A stretch of DNA of 64,000 nucleotides from the NCBI RefSeq assembly GCF_009295515.1, contig NZ_RQVV01000003.1:1-64000 (forward strand), written 5' to 3'. Shown here piece by piece: positions 19,142-27,759 of the stretch (position 1 is the first letter of the stretch; each line of letters begins with the position of its first letter). The notes under the pieces were generated by a model that had not been told where the DNA came from, did no database searches, and worked only from the letters and a program-made list of their open reading frames with translations. Source of the DNA: Erwinia endophytica (GTDB taxonomy: Bacteria > Pseudomonadota > Gammaproteobacteria > Enterobacterales > Enterobacteriaceae). The position numbers and the translations under genes are program-made.

Positions 19142-19158
19142 ATCATTATGCTAATGAT
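19142..19158. promoter_or_regulatory. Palindromic operator candidate upstream of yebQ
   Basis: ATCATTA-TGC-TAATGAT is a perfect inverted repeat with a three-base centre, 27 bases upstream of the yebQ start. Its place and form suit a repressor site in the yebQ promoter. It resembles Fur-type or TetR-type operators only loosely, and the regulator is unknown. Confidence 0.4.
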
Positions 19159-19260
19159 TTTTCACTGACTATAGCAACACGATAACGCGACAAAACTATC
19201 AACAGATGTGTCCGTTCTAATTTACGGTCAGGCGTTGCGTCAACCATGTCGCCATATATA

Positions 19261-19282
19261 TAATGAAACCGCTGTTCCATTT
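19261..19282. promoter_or_regulatory. KdgR-box-like site upstream of kdgR
   Basis: TGAAA-CCGCTG-TTCCA at 19264-19279 fits the KdgR operator pattern TGAAA-N6-TTTCA with one mismatch and has A/T flanks (AA on the left, TTTTT on the right). It ends about 30 bases before the kdgR ATG, so KdgR may control its own gene. Confidence 0.45.
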
Positions 19283-19310
19283 TTTATAAAACAACTAACA
19301 AGGTCTGCTC

Positions 19311-20102
19311 ATGGCGAAGGACGATATGGACAAACAACCGGATTCGGTCTCTTCAGTGTTGAAGGTTTTCGGTATTTTACAGGCGCTGGGTGAGGAAAGA
19401 GAGCACGGTATTACTGAACTCTCACAGCGTGTAATGATGTCCAAAAGCACCGTTTACCGCTTTTTACAGACGATGAAATCTCTCGGCTATGTCTCGCAGG
19501 AAGGGGAATCAGAGAAATACGCGCTGACCATGAAACTGTTCGAATTGGGGGCGAAGGCGTTACAGAACGTTGACTTGATCCGTAGTGCGGATATTCAGAT
19601 GCGAGAACTTTCGCGACAGACTCGAGAGACGATTCATCTTGGCGCGCTGGAAGAAGACAGCATCGTTTATATTCATAAAATTGACTCGTTATATAATCTG
19701 AGAATGTACTCGCGCATTGGTCGTCGCAACCCGCTGTACAGCACGGCTATTGGGAAAGTGTTGCTGGCTTGGCGTGATCGCCATGAGGCTGAGGAAATTC
19801 TTTCGCATGTGGTTTTCACCCCCAGTACCGCACGTACTCTGACCAGTAAAGAAGCGTTATTATCAGCGCTGGACAAGGTACACTCTCAGGGGTTTGGTGA
19901 AGATAATGAAGAGCAGGAAGAGGGATTACGCTGTATTGCCGTGCCGGTATTTGACCGTTTTGGTGTAGTGATTGCCGGCCTCAGCCTCTCTTTCCCTACG
20001 ATCCGCTTCTCTGAAGAAGGAAAAAGCGGTTATGTGAAGATGTTGCATGAGGCAGCAAGACGAATTTCTGAACAGATGGGTTACCACAGTTATCCGTTTT
20101 AG
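19311..20102 (+). CDS. kdgR: IclR-family repressor KdgR
   Basis: 263 residues, the same length as E. coli KdgR. The N-terminal winged helix-turn-helix (about 15-75, with SSVLKVFGILQALGEEREHG and SKSTVYRFLQTMKSLGYV) is followed by the IclR effector domain (LGALEEDSIVYIHKIDS, RIGRRNPLYSTAIGKVLLA, GYGEDNEEQEEG-type segment near 200). KdgR represses pectin- and oligogalacturonate-degradation genes and is released by 2-keto-3-deoxygluconate. ATG at 19311; a second ATG at 19326 is less likely. Divergent from yebQ. Confidence 0.96.
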   Translation: MAKDDMDKQPDSVSSVLKVFGILQALGEEREHGITELSQRVMMSKSTVYRFLQTMKSLGYVSQEGESEKYALTMKLFELGAKALQNVDLIRSADIQMRELSRQTRETIHLGALEEDSIVYIHKIDSLYNLRMYSRIGRRNPLYSTAIGKVLLAWRDRHEAEEILSHVVFTPSTARTLTSKEALLSALDKVHSQGFGEDNEEQEEGLRCIAVPVFDRFGVVIAGLSLSFPTIRFSEEGKSGYVKMLHEAARRISEQMGYHSYPF

Positions 20103-20110
20103 ATAAAAGT

Positions 20111-20132
20111 GGGCCAGCATAATGCCGGCCCG
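20111..20132. terminator. Hairpin between convergent kdgR and yobH
   Basis: GGGCCAGCA-TAA-TGCCGGCCC forms a nine-position stem with one mismatch, directly after the kdgR stop and just before the yobH stop on the other strand. On the minus strand it is followed by ACTTTTATC, a weak T tract. Confidence 0.5.
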
Positions 20133-20143
20133 CTCATCCATCA

Positions 20144-20380
20144 TCAGTTATCGATGACTTCAGTGCTTTTTCTCAACAGTGGGCACTTCGTCACCCCGAC
20201 TATCCCGCTGTCTGTATGCAAATACTGTGCGATGACCATGCCGCGAGCCGTGAGGTATTGACACTGTAGCCCCATTCCGGCGACGTTTTTGGTGCTTGCT
20301 GTTAGCACGCCATAGCCGGTGACAAGTAGGGCGAGCCAGATAATGACCAGCAGAGTGACAATGCGAACGATAAATCTCAT
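20144..20380 (-). CDS. yobH: Small membrane/exported protein YobH
   Basis: 78 residues, E. coli YobH 79. One N-terminal hydrophobic helix (IVRIVTLLVIIWLALLVTGYG) then a short periplasmic-type tail with two cysteines (GLQCQYLTARG and VTKCPLLRKS). The function is unknown, although it is conserved next to kdgR in enterobacteria. In E. coli, mgrB lies between yobH and yebO; nothing like it is seen in 20381-20640. Confidence 0.88.
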   Translation of the reverse strand: MRFIVRIVTLLVIIWLALLVTGYGVLTASTKNVAGMGLQCQYLTARGMVIAQYLHTDSGIVGVTKCPLLRKSTEVIDN

Positions 20381-20640
20381 GAATTCTCCTTATAAACCGT
20401 CATACTTCAAACAGCGAGTGTATGGGGGTGTTTAGATTTTACCTCACTGTCGGTGGTTAAATATCAATAAGTTGTGATGATACGCATAATTCGAATTGAG
20501 AATACACAATCCGTGACGTTTTGACTGCGCGAACGTTCTGAAATTGATGTTAGCTGGCTATCAATCCGTGTACGACCGGGTAGACTTTTGCCCGGTTGAT
20601 GGTCGCCAGGACGCAAAGAAAATTGTAATTTGAGGCAATT

Positions 20641-20913
20641 ATGAATGAAATAGCAAATGGCGCGGCAGGTGTCGCGTCGATAGGGTTTACGGTCGCGTTA
20701 GTGATTGTGGCGTTGATTGCCTGGTTTTTTATCAACCGGGTCAGTGTAAAAGCAACCCGGCAAGTGCGCTTACTCGAAGCGTTACTGGAAGAACAAAAGC
20801 AGCAGAATGTATTGTTACGACGCCTGGCTGATGCCATGGATGACAGTAATAAAGTGCCAGGAGGCACACAGGATGACAATAATGATTTTATTCGTTTGAT
20901 TCCGGAACGTTAA
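20641..20913 (+). CDS. yebO: Small membrane protein YebO
   Basis: 90 residues, E. coli YebO 95. One membrane helix (about 10-32, VALVIVALIAWFFINR) is followed by a cytoplasmic-type coiled coil (VRLLEALLEEQKQQNVLLRRL) and an acidic tail ending IRLIPER, the typical YebO ending. The RBS is GAGG, six bases before ATG. Function not established. It is followed after 30 bases by the metallo-hydrolase gene on the same strand, so they may be co-transcribed. Confidence 0.85.
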   Translation: MNEIANGAAGVASIGFTVALVIVALIAWFFINRVSVKATRQVRLLEALLEEQKQQNVLLRRLADAMDDSNKVPGGTQDDNNDFIRLIPER

Positions 20914-20942
20914 TTGTCCAACTTAAGGATGAAGCTTTTATA

Positions 20943-21947
20943 ATGTGGTTAAATCCCTGGTATGATCCCCTCAAGGCGCATCACACGCCTGATGGTTTTT
21001 GCAATATCGATGAGGACCCGCAGCAGCGAAGCGATCTGAAACGTTGGCGCAAAGCGCGTAAAGCTGAAGGGTTGCCTTTTCCCCCGGCACAAGGCTATGC
21101 CCGTTTTACCGAACAATGGTGGCAGCCCGCGGATCTTTCCGGTGAGGATTCGGCGATTTGGTGGTTGGGGCATGCTTGTCTGATGCTGCGTTTAGCCGGG
21201 AAATATATTCTGATTGACCCGATATTGTCGAAGCGAGCTTCGCCGGTGAGCTTTTACGGGCCGTCGCGCAAGACGCCAGCCCCGTTAAAGATAGAGGACT
21301 TGCCATCACTGGATTACGTACTGATTTCACACAACCACTATGATCACCTTGACCGGCCCACGATAAAAAAAATACTTAAGTTCTTTCCTGATGTGCTGTT
21401 CGTGGTGCCGCTCGGGCTAAAGCCCTGGTTCATCCGGCTTGGCGCAACGCGTGTTGTGCAGCTTGACTGGTGGCAAAGTACCGAAATGGCAGACGGGACG
21501 GTCGTCCATGCTGTTCCAGCTCGCCACTGGAGCATGAGGACGCTGTGGGATCGCAATCGTTCATTATGGTGCGGCTGGGTACTGCGACATAAAGGACTGA
21601 ATATGTGGTTTACCGGTGATAGTGGTTATGCGGAAACTCTATTAGAGATACCGTCCAGACTGGGGCCCTTCAATCTGGCGGCTTTACCGATAGGCGCTTA
21701 CGCCCCAAAATGGTTCATGAAGGGGAAGCATATGGATCCGGAGCAGGCGGTATTGCTGCATCAGGCGTTGGGACAGCCACTGAGTATTCCTATCCATTGG
21801 GGCGTATTTGAACTGGCCGATGAATCACTTGATGATCCACCGAAAGTTTTATCTGCCGCGATGCAAGCCGCGGGTATGGATGAGGCTCGTTTCCAGGCAT
21901 GGAGAATTGGGGCAAAAAGAACGTTGAATAATTTAAACCAGGAATAA
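20943..21947 (+). CDS. MBL-fold metallo-hydrolase (NAPE-PLD/RomA-like)
   Basis: 334 residues of the Lactamase_B_2 type. The metal-binding motif is SHNHYDHLD (about 120-128), with a further ligand in GDSGY (about 220) and the final His in IPIHWGVF. The N-terminal FTEQWWQPADLSGEDSAIWWLGHACLMLRL is typical of the NAPE-PLD-like/RomA branch. The substrate is unknown; a phosphodiester is the family inference. The start has AAGGATG eight bases upstream. It is not part of the usual E. coli block between yebO and yobF. Confidence 0.8.
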   Translation: MWLNPWYDPLKAHHTPDGFCNIDEDPQQRSDLKRWRKARKAEGLPFPPAQGYARFTEQWWQPADLSGEDSAIWWLGHACLMLRLAGKYILIDPILSKRASPVSFYGPSRKTPAPLKIEDLPSLDYVLISHNHYDHLDRPTIKKILKFFPDVLFVVPLGLKPWFIRLGATRVVQLDWWQSTEMADGTVVHAVPARHWSMRTLWDRNRSLWCGWVLRHKGLNMWFTGDSGYAETLLEIPSRLGPFNLAALPIGAYAPKWFMKGKHMDPEQAVLLHQALGQPLSIPIHWGVFELADESLDDPPKVLSAAMQAAGMDEARFQAWRIGAKRTLNNLNQE

Positions 21948-22584
21948 TCTCAGAACATTTAAATTAGTCTGTGACAGAAATGAGAACTGCATCTAATAAT
22001 TAAAATATATTACCGACAGGGCCAGTAATTAATAGAAGCGTTTTTATGCATTTAAATGGGGCAATCTGAATGACACTTTCCTGTTTTTGGTGCAATTAAA
22101 ATGGACATTTATCAAAGGGTTCTTTGTGTTTCGCCATAGTTGACCAATTTTTAACTTATGATCGTGGTGTTCAAATGATTTTTATGCGTAAGCAATGACA
22201 TAATTGTGCAATAAACTCAGACTATGCTGACGGCAACGTGAAGTCGGGTGAACAGTCTTGGTGAGCGATGATAATCATCACATGGTGAGTAACGGTTGGG
22301 CCTGCGTACCCGACCTGAGTCCAGGTCGCAGATGCGTTGGCCCCGGTTCGCTTATCTGTGTGAATCGGGCCGATCTCGTTTACCGCCGTCTTGCGACCTG
22401 GATTATTTAGGCCATAGAATTCGGTTTTACCGTTACGTTATCAGTAATCCATACGTAATGTGTGATCCATGCCAAACCCGTTTCAATTGTGTGCGACATC
22501 TCTATCACTGTTTAAAAATGACTTGCCATTAATAAACGAATATGTAATAACGCTTTCTGGGTTAAACGAGGTACAGTTCTGTTT
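21948..22584 (+). other. 637-base intergenic region before yobF-cspC
   Basis: No protein gene is supported. The left 250 bases are AT-rich. From about 22240 the sequence becomes GC-richer and contains several helices (listed separately). It is likely the promoter and a long untranslated leader of the cold-shock-family operon yobF-cspC, or a separate small RNA gene. Confidence 0.5.
22242..22401 (+). ncRNA. Candidate structured RNA/leader upstream of yobF-cspC
   Basis: Three nested or successive complementary pairs are visible. GTCGGGT (22243-22249) pairs with ACCCGAC (22308-22314), enclosing a GATGATAATCATC hairpin near 22267. CCAGGTCGCA (22321-22330) pairs perfectly with TGCGACCTGG (22392-22401), enclosing a third near-match, CCGGTTCGC...GTGAATCGG. 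Ten exact bases over a 60-base loop are unlikely to be chance in a region without a gene. Either a temperature- or translation-control leader of yobF-cspC or an independent sRNA; the sequence cannot decide. Confidence 0.4.
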
Positions 22585-22677
22585 ATGTATGGCATCTTCA
22601 GTAAAGAAGTTCTGAGTAAAGACGTTATGTTGAATACCGCTTCCTTGCCGAGCCTTAATTCGTGCCTCATGCAGTAG
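22585..22677 (+). CDS. yobF: YobF-like small protein (30 aa)
   Basis: The frame begins MYGIFSKEVLSKDVML and ends TAG at 22675. The first 12 residues match the start of E. coli YobF (M-C-GIFSKEVLSK), and the gene is directly upstream of cspC as in E. coli; after residue 14 the two differ and this one is shorter (30 against 47). YobF is a stress-induced small protein of unknown role, co-transcribed with cspC. Too short for routine gene finding. Confidence 0.7.
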   Translation: MYGIFSKEVLSKDVMLNTASLPSLNSCLMQ

Positions 22678-22738
22678 TGTCTCTGGTTTTTCTGTACGTA
22701 AGCCCTCGGGCGAATTAACACACTAAGGAATTTGCAAA

Positions 22739-22948
22739 ATGGCAAAGATTAAAGGTCAGGTTAAGTGGTTCAACGAGTCTAAAGGTTTTGGTTTCATCAC
22801 TCCTGCTGACGGTAGCAAAGATGTGTTTGTACACTTCTCTGCAATCCAGGGGAATGGTTTCAAAACGCTGGCTGAAGGCCAGAACGTTGAGTTCGAAATT
22901 CAGGATGGTCAGAAAGGTCCTGCAGCAGTGAACGTTACCGCTATCTAA
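22739..22948 (+). CDS. cspC: Cold-shock-family RNA chaperone CspC
   Basis: 69 residues forming one cold-shock domain with both RNA-binding motifs, KGFGFI (RNP1) and VFVHF (RNP2). As far as I can recall, the protein is identical to E. coli CspC, including the ending [10 protein letters not shown]. It binds single-stranded RNA, prevents secondary structure and stabilises stress mRNAs. The RBS AAGGA stands nine bases before ATG. A strong terminator lies 60 bases beyond the stop. Confidence 0.95.
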
Positions 22949-23008
22949 TTTTCGAACTGAGCCTGTTATTGCCCGCATGGCGTGTAATCAGGCAATACTC
23001 TGAATGTC

Positions 23009-23037
23009 AAAGCCCTGCCAGAAATGGCAGGGCTTTT
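23009..23037 (+). terminator. Intrinsic terminator of yobF-cspC
   Basis: The perfect stem AAAGCCCTGCC / GGCAGGGCTTT with loop AGAAAT ends in TTTT. It lies between cspC and rlmA. Confidence 0.88.
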
Positions 23038-23115
23038 CCTGTGGCGGCGAGAAAATCTGCCGCTGCTGACTGCTTTCCGGTAAACTGCCGTCTTCAATGT
23101 TGCCGGAGAAGTGTT

Positions 23116-23952
23116 ATGTCGTATCAGTGCCCCCTTTGTCATCAGCCCTTACGCTTTGATACGGCCGCCTGGCGCTGTGAGAACCGGCACCAGTTTGACT
23201 GCGCTAAAGAGGGCTATGTCAATCTGTTGCCGGTACAGCATAAAAGATCCCGCCAGCCTGGTGACAGCACCGATATGCTACTGGCGCGGCGTGAATTTCT
23301 CGATGCCGGGCACTATCAGCCACTCCAACAGAAGGTATGCGAACTTTTTGAGCGTGTACTTTCAAACTCCGGGGTCAGTCTGCTGGATATTGGTTGTGGA
23401 GAAGGCTACTACACCCATGAGGTGGCTAAACGTCTGCAGGCGCGGGGTGAGGCGAAAATTTATGGCCTGGATGTTTCTAAGGTCGCGGTGCGATTTGGCG
23501 CTAAGCGTTATCATAATGTCGAATTTTGTGTTGCTTCCAGCCATCGCCTGCCATTTGCCGCCGCTCAGTTTGATGCTGTTCTGCGTATTTATGCTCCCTG
23601 CAAAGCGGAAGAGCTGGCCCGGGTTGTGAAAGATAATGGCTATGTCCTGACTGTGACGCCGGGGCCACGTCATTTGATCCAGTTCAAGGCGCTGATTTAT
23701 CAGGATGTGAAGCTACATGATGAAACACCAGAACAGATGGACGGTTTTGAACGGGTGGAGCAGCACTCGCTGAACTATCCACTGTTACTGAACAGTGAAG
23801 AGTCAGCCGCGTTGCTGCAGATGACGCCGTTGGCATGGCGTGCGCGTCCGGAAGTTTGGGGCGTGTTGGTAACCGCCAGTGAGTTTGTCTGTGAAACCGA
23901 CTTTACGCTACGCTTATGGCGGCGCAAGGCGCCTAGCGCTGCTCAACCATAA
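23116..23952 (+). CDS. rlmA: 23S rRNA m1G745 methyltransferase
   Basis: 278 residues from the ATG at 23116 ([14 protein letters not shown]); an earlier in-frame start at 22969 lies within the cspC terminator region and is rejected. The N-terminal zinc site has CPLC, then C and H in [16 protein letters not shown]; the SAM site is [12 protein letters not shown]. It methylates G745 of 23S rRNA. The C-terminus overlaps the convergent yobD by 20 bases. E. coli RlmA is 269 residues. Confidence 0.94.
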   Translation: MSYQCPLCHQPLRFDTAAWRCENRHQFDCAKEGYVNLLPVQHKRSRQPGDSTDMLLARREFLDAGHYQPLQQKVCELFERVLSNSGVSLLDIGCGEGYYTHEVAKRLQARGEAKIYGLDVSKVAVRFGAKRYHNVEFCVASSHRLPFAAAQFDAVLRIYAPCKAEELARVVKDNGYVLTVTPGPRHLIQFKALIYQDVKLHDETPEQMDGFERVEQHSLNYPLLLNSEESAALLQMTPLAWRARPEVWGVLVTASEFVCETDFTLRLWRRKAPSAAQP

Positions 23953-24391
23953 ACTGGTAAATGTTTTCCAGGTCATCCAGTTTTCTGACATGGATCAGTA
24001 AGCGGCGTTTTTCCAGTTCAATGACCAGAATGCCATCTTCTGACAGGTTCATGCTTTTAATCCGGCGGTAAGCAATAAAGATATTGGCGTAATAAAATCC
24101 CCCGGCCTTGAACAGCAGTTTGGGGCTGCGGAACCAGAACAGATAAAGTGAGACAAATATCAGTACCAGTAACAGGGTGGTGGTTATCTGCGGGCCGTGA
24201 TTATGCACATTTTGATACAGCAAAAGGGCAATCAGACCGACGAAAATCAGACTGTCCAGCTTATTTCTCCGCTGCAGCAACACCTTCAACCCCGTTTTGC
24301 CGTTCAGGCGATCGGTAATCAGCTCGTCGTAAATCGCGTACAGTAGCAACAAGGTGATAAATAGCACGATGACATAATCAGTCAGTGACAT
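23933..24391 (-). CDS. yobD: Inner-membrane protein YobD (DUF986)
   Basis: 152 residues, the same length as E. coli YobD. Three hydrophobic segments ([47 protein letters not shown]) and a C-terminal cytoplasmic-type domain ([20 protein letters not shown]). Function unknown. The start is preceded by GGAAAAAAA. It lies downstream of manZ on the same strand, separated by a terminator. Confidence 0.9.
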   Translation of the reverse strand: MSLTDYVIVLFITLLLLYAIYDELITDRLNGKTGLKVLLQRRNKLDSLIFVGLIALLLYQNVHNHGPQITTTLLLVLIFVSLYLFWFRSPKLLFKAGGFYYANIFIAYRRIKSMNLSEDGILVIELEKRRLLIHVRKLDDLENIYQFMVEQR

Positions 24392-24403
24392 TTTTTTTCC
24401 TCT

Positions 24404-24447
24404 AAAAAAACAGCCGGGATCGTTTTGCTCAAAGCGATTCCGGCTGG
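24404..24447 (-). terminator. Intrinsic terminator of manXYZ
   Basis: On the minus strand, CAGCCGGAATCG pairs (with one bulge) with CGATCCCGGCTG across a 12-base loop, followed by TTTTTTT. A second hairpin (ATGCCGGGG / CCCCGGCAT, 24457-24482) stands just before it, between the manZ stop and this stem. Confidence 0.8.
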
Positions 24448-24488
24448 TCTCTGATAAATGCCGGGGATTAACGCCCCGGCATCGGTTA

Positions 24489-25361
24489 TTACACGCCTAA
24501 CAGGCCTATCCAGTAACCGAAGATACCGATAGCAAAGAAGCCCATAATAATCCATAGCGCATTCACTTTATTGCGCAATAACCACATACAACCAAATGTC
24601 AGCAGCAATGGGATCAATCCCGGCATCAGTTGGTCCAGAATAGACTGCACGGTGGTGACGGTGGTTTTCCCTGTCTGATCAGTAATACGCGAGACGACCA
24701 GCGGTACGTTTACGTGTGTCCACTTGTTGACCAGGGCCCCCATGACAAAGAGGCCAAGAATAGACGCGCCTTCGGTCAGTTTTTGCAGGAAACCGCCACT
24801 CATGTCGCCGACAATGTCCACACCTTTACGATAGCCGTAAGCCACGCCGTAATAGCGAATCAGTAAACGGACCAGATTGAACAGGATGAAGAATAACAGC
24901 GGCCCCAACAGGCTACCGCTCATGGCGATACCCGCCCCCAGAGCCGCGAACACGGGACGAACGGTCCCCCAGAAGATAGGGTCCCCCACACCGGCCAGTG
25001 GGCCCATTAGCCCGACTTTAATGCCGTTGATGGCCGCATCGTCGATAGGGGCGCCATTGGCGCGTTGTTCTTCCATTGCCATCGTGACCCCCAGTACCGG
25101 GGCAGCCACATAAGGATGGGTGTTAAAGAATTCCAGATGGCGTTTAATTGCCTGGTGGCGATCATCATTATTCTCAGGATACAGGCGACGAATTACCGGG
25201 ACCATTGAATAGCAAAAGCCCAGTGCCTGCATACGTTCGAAGTTCCATGACCCCTGAAACAGGTTAGAGCGGATGAACACGCCACGAATATCACCCGGAG
25301 TTAGTTTTTTCTGCGTGCCGACAGGCGTAGTAGTTGTTGTTGTATCAACCATTTTATTCAC
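24489..25361 (-). CDS. manZ: Mannose PTS permease, IID component
   Basis: 290 residues. Family signature near the N-terminus: [31 protein letters not shown], then [14 protein letters not shown] and [17 protein letters not shown]. The C-terminal hydrophobic part ([14 protein letters not shown] and [12 protein letters not shown]) inserts in the membrane. With ManY it forms the transport channel of the mannose/glucose/glucosamine PTS. It follows manY by seven bases. Confidence 0.96.
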   Translation of the reverse strand: MNKMVDTTTTTTPVGTQKKLTPGDIRGVFIRSNLFQGSWNFERMQALGFCYSMVPVIRRLYPENNDDRHQAIKRHLEFFNTHPYVAAPVLGVTMAMEEQRANGAPIDDAAINGIKVGLMGPLAGVGDPIFWGTVRPVFAALGAGIAMSGSLLGPLLFFILFNLVRLLIRYYGVAYGYRKGVDIVGDMSGGFLQKLTEGASILGLFVMGALVNKWTHVNVPLVVSRITDQTGKTTVTTVQSILDQLMPGLIPLLLTFGCMWLLRNKVNALWIIMGFFAIGIFGYWIGLLGV

Positions 25362-25368
25362 CCTTTCT

Positions 25369-26169
25369 TTAATCTAATTCGTTATCGAGGTCGTTAGTTA
25401 CCGGGCCGGAAGCCTGTTCACCCGCCACGCGGTTATATTTTGGAGCCAGTTGGATATACAGTATCGCCATGACGACCCCAATGACACCCAGCGCCACCAG
25501 GTTAAAGTCAGTAAAGGCCGCAGTAACGAAGCCAAGGTAGAAGAAAGGCATCAGATAGCCGGCACGCATCATGTTAATAACCATGGCGTAACCCACCACG
25601 ACAATCATACCGCCAGCGATGTTCAGGCCGTTGGTTACCACTTCCGGGATTGATTCGAGCATGCCCTGTACAATACTGGTACCGACAGAAACAGCAACAA
25701 TCAGCGCAGGAATAGCAATACGCATTGCCTGCAGTAACAAGGCAGATACGTGAATCCAGGAGATGGCGCTAAGATTGCCTTTTTCAGCGGCTTTATCCGC
25801 TGCATGCTGGAAAGCCACGGTTATTGTCCGGACGATAATCGTCAGAACCTGACCGGCTGCCGCCAGCGGAATAGCTAACGCGATACCTGCTCCGACACTC
25901 TGTCCGCCAGCGATAACCAGGATGGTTGAAATAATTGAGGCGAGGGCAGCATCAGGCGCCACTGCGGCACCAATGTTCATCCAGCCCAATGCAATCATTT
26001 CCAGCGTACCACCGATAATGATACCGGTTTTCATGTCACCTAAAATTATGCCGATTAACGTACAAGCGACCAGTGGGCGGTGGAACTGAAACTCATCGAG
26101 AATGGATCCCATACCTGCAATACAAGCAACGATAAATATCAGTACAATTTGAAGAGTGGTAATCTCCAT
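25369..26169 (-). CDS. manY: Mannose PTS permease, IIC component
   Basis: 266 residues, the same as E. coli ManY, all hydrophobic segments. Start MEITTLQIVLIFIVACIAGM; the conserved GIILGDMKTGIIIGGTLEMIALGWMNIGAAVAPDAALASI is the sugar-path region. The acidic end DLDNELD is exposed to the cytoplasm. Channel subunit with ManZ; middle gene of manXYZ. Confidence 0.96.
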   Translation of the reverse strand: MEITTLQIVLIFIVACIAGMGSILDEFQFHRPLVACTLIGIILGDMKTGIIIGGTLEMIALGWMNIGAAVAPDAALASIISTILVIAGGQSVGAGIALAIPLAAAGQVLTIIVRTITVAFQHAADKAAEKGNLSAISWIHVSALLLQAMRIAIPALIVAVSVGTSIVQGMLESIPEVVTNGLNIAGGMIVVVGYAMVINMMRAGYLMPFFYLGFVTAAFTDFNLVALGVIGVVMAILYIQLAPKYNRVAGEQASGPVTNDLDNELD

Positions 26170-26238
26170 TGCACTTCTCCTATGATATTCGTGAACTGAG
26201 TTAAACCTGACGCGTCAGGCAATAAATGGATGGTTGTC

Positions 26239-27222
26239 TTAATTGGCTATTTTGCCAATCAGGTCCATCATTTTCAGACGCTGATCGCTGGAGACTTTAC
26301 GCACCTCCAGTTCAATCCCACGCTCATGCAATTTTTTAAAGGCGTCGATATCTTTTTCATCAACGGATACCGCGTTATTAACTTGTGTCTTACCCTGGCG
26401 GAATGCCATACCGCCAATATTGACACTGGTAATTGTCACGCCGTTTTCTACCAGGCGTACGACGTCAGTAGGGTTAGTGAACAGCAGCATGACGCGATCA
26501 TTCGCGTATTTCGGGTTGTTCCATACACGGATCATTTTATCAACATCCACTACGTGAGCCGTCACGCCGGGAGGCGCAACCTGAGTGAGCAGCGTTTTAC
26601 GAACGTGGTCCGCCGCGACCTCATCGCTCACCACGATAATACGACTGACGTTGGTTTCTTTCGTCCAGCGCGTGGCGACCTGGCCGTGGATCAGGCGATC
26701 ATCAATACGGGCCAGACCGATTTTCATATGGTCATTGGGGCCCAGTGGTTTTTGTGCGGCAGCAGGTGCGACACTGGCTGGAGCCGGGGCGGCGGTGCTT
26801 GTGACGGGGGCGACTGGTTCCGGTTCTTTAGCCTTCAGGGCTTTTACGCCTTCACGGCCCGTTTCAACCGCGAGAGCAACCAGTTCTGCGAAAGTGGGGT
26901 TATCATCGCGAGCCATTAAGGTTTCCACCAGCATCGGAATATTCACCCCAGCGATAACCTCATGATTTTCTTTATCAACCACAATACGGCTGGCGGCGTT
27001 AAACGGGCTGCCTCCCCAGGTATCGACCAGAAAAAGGACCCCCTGGCTGGTGTCTAAATCGGCCATCCTTGCCTGATATTTCTCAATCAGGGTTTCCGCA
27101 TTTTCGCCGGGAACAAACTCAATCCATCCAACGTTTTGCTGTTCCCCAAGGAGCATTTCTGCGGTTTTCAGCAGTTGCTCTGCCGCCCAGCCATGCGTAC
27201 CGATTATAATAGCAATAGTCAC
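26239..27222 (-). CDS. manX: Mannose PTS IIAB component
   Basis: 327 residues. The IIA domain (1-130) has the phosphorylated His in IIIGTHGWAAEQ (His-10) and DTWGGSPFNAA. A Pro/Ala-rich linker (about 135-165, EPVAPVTSTAAPAPASVAPAA) leads to the IIB domain, with its active His in ARIDDRLIHGQVATRW. It takes phosphate from HPr and passes it to mannose, glucose or glucosamine entering through ManYZ. First gene of the operon, divergent from yoaE. Confidence 0.97.
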   Translation of the reverse strand: MTIAIIIGTHGWAAEQLLKTAEMLLGEQQNVGWIEFVPGENAETLIEKYQARMADLDTSQGVLFLVDTWGGSPFNAASRIVVDKENHEVIAGVNIPMLVETLMARDDNPTFAELVALAVETGREGVKALKAKEPEPVAPVTSTAAPAPASVAPAAAQKPLGPNDHMKIGLARIDDRLIHGQVATRWTKETNVSRIIVVSDEVAADHVRKTLLTQVAPPGVTAHVVDVDKMIRVWNNPKYANDRVMLLFTNPTDVVRLVENGVTITSVNIGGMAFRQGKTQVNNAVSVDEKDIDAFKKLHERGIELEVRKVSSDQRLKMMDLIGKIAN

Positions 27223-27559
27223 TTGCTACCTCCTTATACATTATTCTGCAGCCCGAAATGCTGGCGAGCCGCGCGAGTATTCAGCCAGATGCCATAGCAT
27301 GCAGCATGAATCGAGACGGACATTTTTTTGAACGACGGTTAAATTCATTATTGCTGCTTAACCGCCATAACCCCAAATTTTGAGACGGGATTTATTTTAG
27401 TCTGCGAAAAAATAAATTATGTGACCGTGCTCAGCTATTTAGACGCTGATATCATCTTCTGGCGCCTTTGCTTAAAAGAGCAGCACTAAAAGGGCTGCCG
27501 CGGACATAGTAAAGAAAATATTTTGACGTCGTCGGAGCCGCTGTTTAGAGTAGACACCC
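27223..27559. other. Promoter region of manXYZ
   Basis: No gene. It should contain the manX promoter. A TGTGA-N6-TCAGC element at 27420-27435 is a half-good CRP match, about 200 bases from manX. Nothing else stands out. Confidence 0.35.
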
Positions 27560-27690
27560 TTTTTAACCGTGGAGTAACGGGCCGCTGGCCTCCTTATGGA
27601 CTGTCACCGACGTCGCTTAATCATACTACCAGGCCATCCGGCTGGTTTTACCCCGCCACCTGACGACTTTCATGTTTCTGGCGTTTTTTC
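27560..27690 (+). promoter_or_regulatory. yybP-ykoY-type (manganese) riboswitch candidate before yoaE
   Basis: The leader contains GGAGTAACGG near 27571, then GACTGTCACCGACGTCG, a CCAGGCCATCCGGCTGG hairpin and GGTTTTACCCCGCC near 27644-27657. A GGGGAGTA-like 5' loop and a GGCTGGTTTTACCCCGC-like 3' strand are landmarks of the yybP-ykoY element, which commonly precedes TerC-family and manganese exporter genes; the downstream gene is a TerC-family protein. The 5' loop departs from consensus (GTGGAGTA), so the assignment needs a covariance search. Confidence 0.55.
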
Positions 27691-27759
27691 ACGCTGTGCG
27701 CTCATCTATTATTATTATTCGCCTGCTGTGTTTCCTCGTTCCTTTTTTTGGAGTCTGTA

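Noticed and set aside
27420-27435. CRP site for manXYZ
   Set aside because: Only one half fits (TGTGA), and it lies about 200 bases from manX; too weak to call.
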